NCBI RefSeq assembly: GCF_002288925.2
Contig: NW_022098037.1
Location: forward strand, 3,623,383 to 3,687,382
Reading direction: 5' to 3'
Length of the DNA: 64,000 nucleotides
Source of the DNA: Delphinapterus leucas
Taxonomy: Eukaryota; Chordata; Mammalia; Artiodactyla; Monodontidae
A program made the position numbers and the translations under genes. Position 1 is the first letter of the stretch, and every line of letters starts with the position of its first letter. Positions 57,666 to 64,000 of this stretch are shown piece by piece. The notes under the pieces were generated by a model. It was given only the letters and a program-made list of their open reading frames with translations, had not been told where the DNA came from and searched no databases.

Positions 57666-59394
57666 TAGTCAACCAACAGTACATGCCATATATACTATCA
57701 TTTAAAAAATGTCATTCTGAATGCAATGAGAATAATTTTGACTGGGAAACTAATTCCAAATGAAAGGAATGTTTTGAAGATTGGGTCACTGATTAACCCA
57801 AAATTGTCAATATTGATGTATTAATCTCTTTTTCCACAAACCTTTCATCGTATTTTGTGTCCGAAGTTATTGGGAGTATTAGAGATAAAAATTGTCAATG
57901 TCTTCCTTACCTGGATTATTTAGGATTCCTATTTTAATTGGAACTTTTCAGAAGGATGTTCTGATGCCATTCCTGATGCCATGACACTGAAACAAACAGA
58001 AACCACATGCAATAGGTTACACCAAACTCTAGGAAGCTGTTATTTATTTCAAATACAATACAACCCACCCTCTTAGAAATATTCATTATCTTGCAGAAAT
58101 TTCTCTCCTGGATACCAAGCTAGAACACACAAGAGCTAGTCATTAATGCTAGGGACCACAGCAAACTGTGAGAGACACTGAGGCTGGAAATGCGAAGTGT
58201 CAGGCCATGAAGTAGAGATCCACAGAGAAAGACAGAACACCCTTTTCATCTCCACTGCCCTTGATAAATTAAAGACTCTTCTAGATGCAAGTGACAAAAA
58301 TCTGACCTAAACTATCTTAAACAAAACAGAACTTTTATTGACTTACCACAACATTCTCTGTGAATCTCCATAGAAAGGAAACTTCTTTCCATTTTAAATT
58401 TTTGTATCATCTTCTCTTAGGATTTTTTTTTGAAAGAGCAGAAAGTTTAAAGGCTTCCTACTTGCTTGCCAAATAGCACAGCATGATAAATCTTACAGCA
58501 CCCAAATTACAATCAGCAGCATCTCAGTAGCTCACATCTGCCTGTGGAATTCCCTTTACAATCAATCAGATGTATTGAAAAGGCCTTTGTGATGCAGAAG
58601 GGAACAAAAGTCACCTGTGTTTTTCAGTTTACTCTAATTTGTACACAAGATATAATTTGCTACACTGCAGGTCTCTTGCTCAAAGAGATTCAAAACAACA
58701 AAAGCAAAAATAATCACTACTATTCTGAGGGTGAGATAAGTGATAGGAAAACTAGCTGTGATCAGCTGGGAATTACATTAAATCTAAACCATATGCAGGA
58801 GCAAAGAGCTTTAGTAGGGGAAAAGACCTAAAAAATGTAACCATTGTAATCTTTTATTTCATAGATGAAGAAATGAAGTCAGTGGCCTTGTAGTTAACAT
58901 GGCCAGTTGGATACATAAGGTGATTTTCATTCCCTCCTCAATCCCAACTAGACTATCAGTAAAGGAATACAAAAAGTGTAAACCCAACTGGGCAAAAGAG
59001 AACAGGAGAGGAAATACATAGTGGACAGGAGACCACAGGGTAGTGGATAAGTGGTGGTCATCAACTTAGCAGCCAGAGAAATCTGGAAACTAAGTGGCAA
59101 GAAAACCTACTTGTGCCTCTAAACCGCAGAAAGCCCTGGGAATTGGTGATACCAGGTACCTCTGAAGGGTTGAAGGATGGAAATGAAGATCCAGAGGATT
59201 GGATGGAAAGTCAGGATAAGGAGCCAATAAATCTCTTAGGTCACCTTCCCAAATCTACTTAGCCAAGAGATGGTTTATCCTCCACTTTGGCAGAAGGTGG
59301 GAGGGTTTCCACTCTAGAAACACTGAACGGGAGAAACTCCATGCTAATGCAACAGAGGGAGGGATGGGGCGCAATGGGGGAATTATACTGAATA
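57666..59394. other. No gene seen
   Basis: Unassigned; the frame at 58544-58831 has no recognisable domain. Confidence 0.4.
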
Positions 59395-60085
59395 ATCATG
59401 ACAGTGATGATAGTTAAAATAGGTGAAACTACTTAATGAACACTCATGATGTTTAAAACACCACAAGCAGGTTATAGGCCTTGATTCACTTAATCCTAAA
59501 AACTACAGGTATACTCCACTTTTCAAAAGTTTGCTTTACACCACTCCACTTATGAAAGGCCTACCTTAGTATCGGTTTTTGCTAACTGAGAGAAATCAAA
59601 GAGGATTTTCACTTTTACAAAAAAAAAAAAAGATGAAAAGTGAAAATAGCATTCAACTGCCTCAAACCACTTGCAGTGAACCACTGCAGAGGCAGCTGGC
59701 AACCCAAGCAGTGAGAGCGGCCCCACCAAGCTCCATTCCCCAGGAACCACACTCAGCATCTCAGCATCAAGCCACCACAGCTTTGAACTGTGTCTGTGAG
59801 CATCTGTGCTTTACCTCGGTTTATTTTGCACCCTTTAGCAAAATGTTTCCTAAGGTAATTGCTTCTTCTCTTTGTGCCATTTCAGCTTATGGAAGGAAGC
59901 CTTCATAGGAATGCTCTGATTTCAGATAGCAGGGGAAACCTGTACCCTATAAAGTAGGTATTACTAGTGCCCTCATTTTACAGATGATGAAACAGGTCAA
60001 ACAAGTGCAAGGAAGTCACAAGTAACAGAGCAGAACTTTGAAACCAGACAGTCTGATTTCAGCAACCGATTATTAACCACTGTAT
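59395..60085 (-). repeat. MIR, reverse, split by a DNA transposon
   Basis: Left part ends TTCACTTAATCCTAAAAACTA at 59505; right part continues CCCTATAAAGTAGGTATTAC from 59945, then TCATTTTACAGATGATGAAA and AGTCTGATTTCAGCAACC. Removing 59506-59944 gives a continuous MIR. Confidence 0.85.
59506..59942. mobile_element. Non-autonomous Tigger-like (Tc1/mariner/pogo) element
   Basis: The ends are CAGGTATACTCC and (inverted) CAGGTTTCCCCTGC, similar to Tigger termini, and a TA lies on each side (59504-59505 and 59943-59944). Length is 437 bp with no transposase frame. An internal inverted repeat (TTTTCACTTTTAC / GATGAAAAGTGAAAA) surrounds an A-rich tract at about 59620-59632. The frame at 59579-59908 is a shadow. 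Confidence 0.75.
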
Positions 60086-60339
60086 AGGGGATCATCATCC
60101 CCTAGTCATGGTTTCCGGAAAGCCCTCATTCAGATGTACAGCTGCAACAGTAAATTGGAGTATTCATCTTTAGAGCAGTTGAAGAACCACAGAGAAAAGA
60201 CCTACAGGTCCTGCCTGATCCAAGTCACCAGCCAACCTGGTCCACCAGGCACCCAAAGCCTTATTCAACTCCTTAGAACATTACAATTGCATATGAACAG
60301 AGAGCCTAGGACACCATATATTTGAGGAAAGTCTCTAAG
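60086..60339. other. No gene seen
   Basis: Unassigned; may be the eroded 5' part of the following L1. Confidence 0.35.
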
Positions 60340-60935
60340 GTGAAAAAGAGGAACCAAAACAAACTGGAAAAATGGAATTCAGAAAAATCAAAAAGAAACT
60401 AAAATATCTTCAGAGAAATAAGAAAAAATACTGCATCCAAGAAACAAGTGCAGAATGCTATTTTTTTAAAAAAAAGAATCTTTTATTTTTTTTAATTTAA
60501 AATCTTAAATAGAAAAATCAGAAGTTAAAGTTGAAATTAGAAAATACATAAGAAAAACTAAGAAAACTATATAATCAATCTAGGATTCCAATATCTTATT
60601 AATAGGAGTTTTACAAAGGAAAGGGGAAAAAAAAAGAGAAAAGGGAGGAGAGAAAAATTACCAAAGAAATGATACAAGAAAATTTCTCAGAACTGAAAAA
60701 AATGAAAGAGCCTATTGAGTGTCCAACACAATGAACAACAAAAACAACTCCAAAGTACATTACTAATTTCAGAATATCAGGGATAAAGAGACAATCCAAA
60801 AAACTTCAGAGAGGACAAAGAAAACATGTACAAAGAATTAGAAATCAGAACATTAGATCTCTCAAAAGGAACTCTAGAAGTTAGTAGACTGGGGAGAAAT
60901 ATCTTCATAATTCTGAAGGAAAATGATTTCTAAAA
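60340..60935 (+). mobile_element. Ancient L1 fragment
   Basis: A-rich sense L1 words: GAAAATTTCTCAGAACTGAA, AGAGCCTATTGAGTGTCCAA, CACAATGAACAACAAAAACA, 'CAGAGAGGACAAAGAAAACA' and ATTCTGAAGGAAAATGATTT. No frame survives. Confidence 0.75.
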
Positions 60936-61221
60936 CAGCTTTGGCTAATTTTCCAACCTTTCCTGCTCTTCCCTACCGTATCCAATCTAACTTGCAACCA
61001 GTTTCAAATCCAAAAGAAATTAAGTTCCCGGGGGCCCATGGACTAACCTGCACTGGACTTGGTTGGTTTGGTGGCAGTAGCTAATACTGTAATCCCACCA
61101 CTGCTGCTGTCACCATTCCAAGGAATCCAACATCCATTTATATCATTTGTTGCAGACCCAGACTATTCCAACTTTATGATACGTTTCCAAAATCTGATCT
61201 TTTGAAACTGGCAAATTAATT
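60936..61221. other. No gene seen
   Basis: Unassigned. Confidence 0.4.
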
Positions 61222-61845
61222 TCTATATTTGTTTTCTATTGGTTGCTGTAACCAATTACCACTAATTCAGTGATACATAACAACACAAGTTTGTTATTTC
61301 ACAGTTCTGTAGGTCAGAAGTCTGGGTAGACGAGACATGGTTTCTCAGCTACTGGTCTCACAGGCTGAAATCAAGGTATAGTCCAACCTGAGCTCTGATC
61401 TGGAGGCTCTGGGGAAGAATCTGCTTCCAGACGCATTCCCATTGTTGGTGGAATTTCAGTTCCTTGTGGAGGTAGGGCCAGAGTTTTTCTTGCAGACTGT
61501 CAGCAAGAAACTTCTCTCAGTTCCTAGAGGTCTCCATTCTCTGCACATAGCCCTCTACATCACAGGGCCAGCAACAGCACACCAAGTCCTTCTCACACTT
61601 GGAATCTCATCAACTTCTCTTGCTGCATCTCTTCTGCCTCCAGTCAGAGAAAGCTCTCTGCTTTTAAGGGCTCTTGTGATTAGATTGGGCCCATCCAGAT
61701 AGTCCAGGATGATCTACTATTTTAAGGTCCGTAACCTTAAATACACTTGCAAAATCCCTTTTGCCATGTTACGCGACGTATTCATAGGTTCCAGCATTGG
61801 AACGTGGATCTTGGGGGAACCATTCTGCCTACCACAATTTCTAAA
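61222..61845 (-). mobile_element. MLT1-like LTR (MaLR group), reverse
   Basis: Reverse LTR order: GGTTGCTGTAACCAATTACC, TTTGTTATTTCACAGTTCTG, 'TAGGTCAGAAGTCTGGG', 'GGCTCTGGGGAAGAATCTGC', GATTAGATTGGGCCCATCCA, AGTCCAGGATGATCTACTAT and TATTCATAGGTTCCAGCATT. The frame at 61442-61702 is a shadow. Confidence 0.85.
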
Positions 61846-61949
61846 GGAAATAAACTCAGTTTATTACAGCAATAGATAAATCTGTTTTGTCCCTGACCCC
61901 TCACTGGAATAGGAACATTTGTACTTTCATATGCATCTGATAAGACCAG

Positions 61950-62130
61950 CAATTAACTAATACAACAAAATTTGAGTGCCTACTACGTGAAAACACTGTG
62001 GTAGGCCTTGGGAATTCAAAAGTGATTAAAACACAGAGTCCATTCTCAAGATGTTCACAATCCAGTATACGAGACAGAAAAATAATCATAAATACATATG
62101 GAAAATTCAGTGTCAGATAAACTCAAGAAT
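61950..62130 (-). repeat. L2 3' end, reverse
   Basis: TTGAGTGCCTACTACGTGAA, GGTAGGCCTTGGGAATTCAA and CCATTCTCAAGATGTTCACA are reverse L2. Confidence 0.75.
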
Positions 62131-62571
62131 CTTTAAAAGCATAATAATGGGGCATCAACCCAGCCTTAGAGATGGGGGAACTTTATCAGAGACGACCCAC
62201 CTGTCACCTGATGAGACTCAGATCAGAAACCAAGCCATCCAGATCCAGTTAGAAAGTCCAGTACTTATTTCACTGCAGTGCATCACCTCTACTTTGCAAG
62301 TTTTCTGTTCAATTTATTTAGCTCTTTGCCTCATTTTTATAATGCATGTGATATAATTATGGATTTATGAAACACCCAAAAGACACCAATTGAGTTTTAC
62401 TTTTTGCCTTTGAGCTTACTGCACAAAATAGGAGCAAAATTATACCCATACTCAGACATTATTGCTTTGTTGATTTTCGTGTTTCCCAAAATGGATAATA
62501 TTTTGTTGTTCTACCACAGTCATTAAAAGAAATAGAAGATCTGATGTGTAGAAACATTGTGATTGTCACAG
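62131..62571. other. No gene seen; ends at the dynein-like exon
   Basis: Unassigned intron-like sequence. It ends ATTGTGATTGTCACAG (acceptor AG at 62570-62571) with a weak pyrimidine tract. Confidence 0.4.
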
Positions 62572-62709
62572 GGAAGCTTCCTGGAGGACATGCGGGCTAT
62601 TGATATTCTCTCCTCAAGCTGGAAACGGTCTCTGGAGATCCATGAGAAACACAGAATCACAACAAAGACTGGAAAACAAATTGATGAAATCAGAGATGGC
62701 TGCAGACCT
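62572..62709 (+). CDS. Axonemal dynein heavy chain-like exon (AAA5/AAA6 junction)
   Basis: A 138-bp open segment (46 codons, phase 0 at both ends) lies between CACAG and CCT/GTAAAT, a good donor word. It encodes GSFLEDMRAIDILSSS, SLEIHEKHRITTKTGKQ and IDEIRDGCRP. Axonemal dynein heavy chains have here G-N-ILEDE-x-AI-x-x-LSSSK, then S-x-EI-x-EKQ, then a helix with T-E-x-x-ID and R-x-GYRPVA-x-HSS, just before AAA6. The register matches throughout. Differences from the family are tryptophan for the lysine after LSSS and cysteine for the tyrosine in GYRP. The open frame continues past the donor (VNTFSRCCHFSLN) with faint similarity to the next family residues, so the exact 3' edge is open. The protein would be a force-producing subunit of ciliary dynein. 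Whether this exon is still used cannot be told from one sequence. Confidence 0.75.
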
Positions 62710-63855
62710 GTAAATACCTTTTCACGCTGTTGCCATTTCAGTTTGAACTCTACTTTAGTTTTGCAAATTGATGGGAAAAAATCTAGTTTTATTTCAGTGT
62801 GTTTAACTTTTCAGTTAAAGACCAAAGAGTAGGTTTCTACACTCAAAATGGTTCCTTTTGATAGCTTTGTTAAAAATCACAAAGCTCCTTCCCCACAAAA
62901 GAGGCCCATTCATTACACTGCAATGTTAGAAGCAAACTCAAAGGAGAATGTGTGACTTTCTTTCAAAGAAGGTTTTAATATTTTCATAAAGATCCTCTCT
63001 TCGGCTCCTCAAGCATTTGCCTTTCATTTTGTTTTATTGAATTAGGCTGCAAAGCACTCGAGCATGAAGCTCTTTGTCATTTCCAACCAGGCTTACATTG
63101 ATTCCACATACCCATATGCCTCGTCTTGGTACATTAATCTATACATCTACTCCACTGAAAAGGAGAACTCTCTAATTTATTATGTAAAAGGATAAGCCAC
63201 CTCCATAGCCCATTTGCATGCAGGTATGCTTAGAAGTAGATCTGTTTCCTCAGACTTAGAGCTGACTCCTTTAGTGGCATTAAACCAAGGGAAAAATGAA
63301 ATTATACTGTGATTTTTATGGTGGATTATACTACAACCATAACAAAAGCAGGACAAAAATCTTGGCTTTTATTTCTTTAAATATAAGCAAATTTTAACAC
63401 AAAGAACTCTAAACAGTATAAACAAAACTCTGCACACACAGCCCTTCAAAAATGCAAATCACACTGTTAATTCACCATCTGCAACTCATTTGGGTCAGAC
63501 TGCCCTTAGCCCAAGCAAAGGATTTCCTGGGGTGGTAAAGTGCATTATGGAAATGGCCCCCCAAAATGTATTTTCCTCCTAAATATTACTCTTCCAAATA
63601 TTAATAAGGGAAATGTATAAAATAAGCAATAAAACAATCAAGGATTTCAGAGTCAGAAGACCTTAGTTATTGTTTATAACACATTATCAGCTTAACCTTT
63701 CTCCAGTGTTCTTGCATTTGAAGCAAGATAATTAATGAATATTTTCTAAAGGCCATCTCCTTAGTCACAGAGAGTTTTTAGGTACATTTTAAGCTTCTCT
63801 TTCACTTTATTCTGATTCAGAGGCATCTTTTCTAAGAAGAATGGGTACCTGTTCT
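62710..63855. other. No gene seen
   Basis: Intron-like, repeat-poor. The part at 62870-63300 is unique and could be conserved; untested. Confidence 0.4.
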
Positions 63856-63985
63856 GTCCGTTCTGCAAACATCTATTCAGTGCCTCTTCTGGGCGCTGGC
63901 ATATAGTAACGAGCCAGTCAGATTAGTTCCCTGCTGTTGTGGAAGACAAACAGCAAACATGTGAATATATCAGAAAACTTCCAAA
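63856..63985 (-). repeat. L2 3' end, reverse
   Basis: GCAAACATCTATTCAGTGCC, TCTTCTGGGCGCTGGCATAT and TTCCCTGCTGTTGTGGAAGA fit a reverse L2 end near the window edge. Confidence 0.65.
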
Positions 63986-64000
63986 GCTGTGAAGGCTTTG

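Noticed and set aside
61442..61702. 86-residue open frame with hydrophobic segment
   Set aside because: Lies inside the reverse MLT1-like LTR.

Overview
The window is nuclear genomic DNA from a mammal, almost certainly a cetacean. Four SINE copies (7102, 15841, 21959, and 41265 on the minus strand) carry the tRNA-derived head and body of the CHR family (cetacean, hippo, ruminant) in the form abundant in whales and dolphins. An older, longer CHR-type copy lies at 26280. The L1 3' ends are of the cetartiodactyl type. No BovB repeat was seen, which argues against a ruminant. Nothing is bacterial or viral in layout: no operons, no CRISPR array, no tRNA or rRNA gene.

No complete gene was found and most open frames are chance frames or transposon relics. 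The main result is a set of short plus-strand segments whose conceptual translations resemble an axonemal dynein heavy chain, in the order expected along the protein. A candidate for the AAA4 to coiled-coil 1 transition lies near 27.7-27.8 kb (tentative). A clear match to the end of the microtubule-binding domain and start of coiled-coil 2 lies at 35070-35264. A tentative AAA5 segment lies near 46.2 kb. A clear match to the AAA5/AAA6 junction lies at 62572-62709, with an open frame and AG/GT at both edges. The simplest reading is that the window is a slice of a very large, repeat-filled dynein heavy chain gene, transcribed left to right. A decaying copy of such a gene is the alternative, because several expected exons were not recognised and some conserved residues are changed.

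Layout: 1-9.6 kb holds ancient L2, MIR and L1 pieces and one young CHR SINE. At 9.66-10.26 kb an old L1 is split by a 330-bp retrocopy with a target-site duplication. L2, MIR and LTR-like relics and two CHR SINEs fill 10.3-22.2 kb. An eroded L1 with a 101-bp tandem duplication covers 23.2-25.3 kb. Two MaLR LTRs in opposite orientation lie at 32.8-34.2 kb. A nested L1 cluster, four or five insertions deep in time, spans 35.8-40.2 kb. From 41 to 58 kb the sequence is mostly unassigned with scattered MIR and L2. At 59.4-60.1 kb a TA-flanked Tigger-like element sits inside a MIR. An L1 relic and an MLT1-like LTR follow before the last dynein-like exon.

All family assignments are by eye from sequence memory; repeat boundaries are approximate to about 10-30 bp unless a target-site duplication is quoted.
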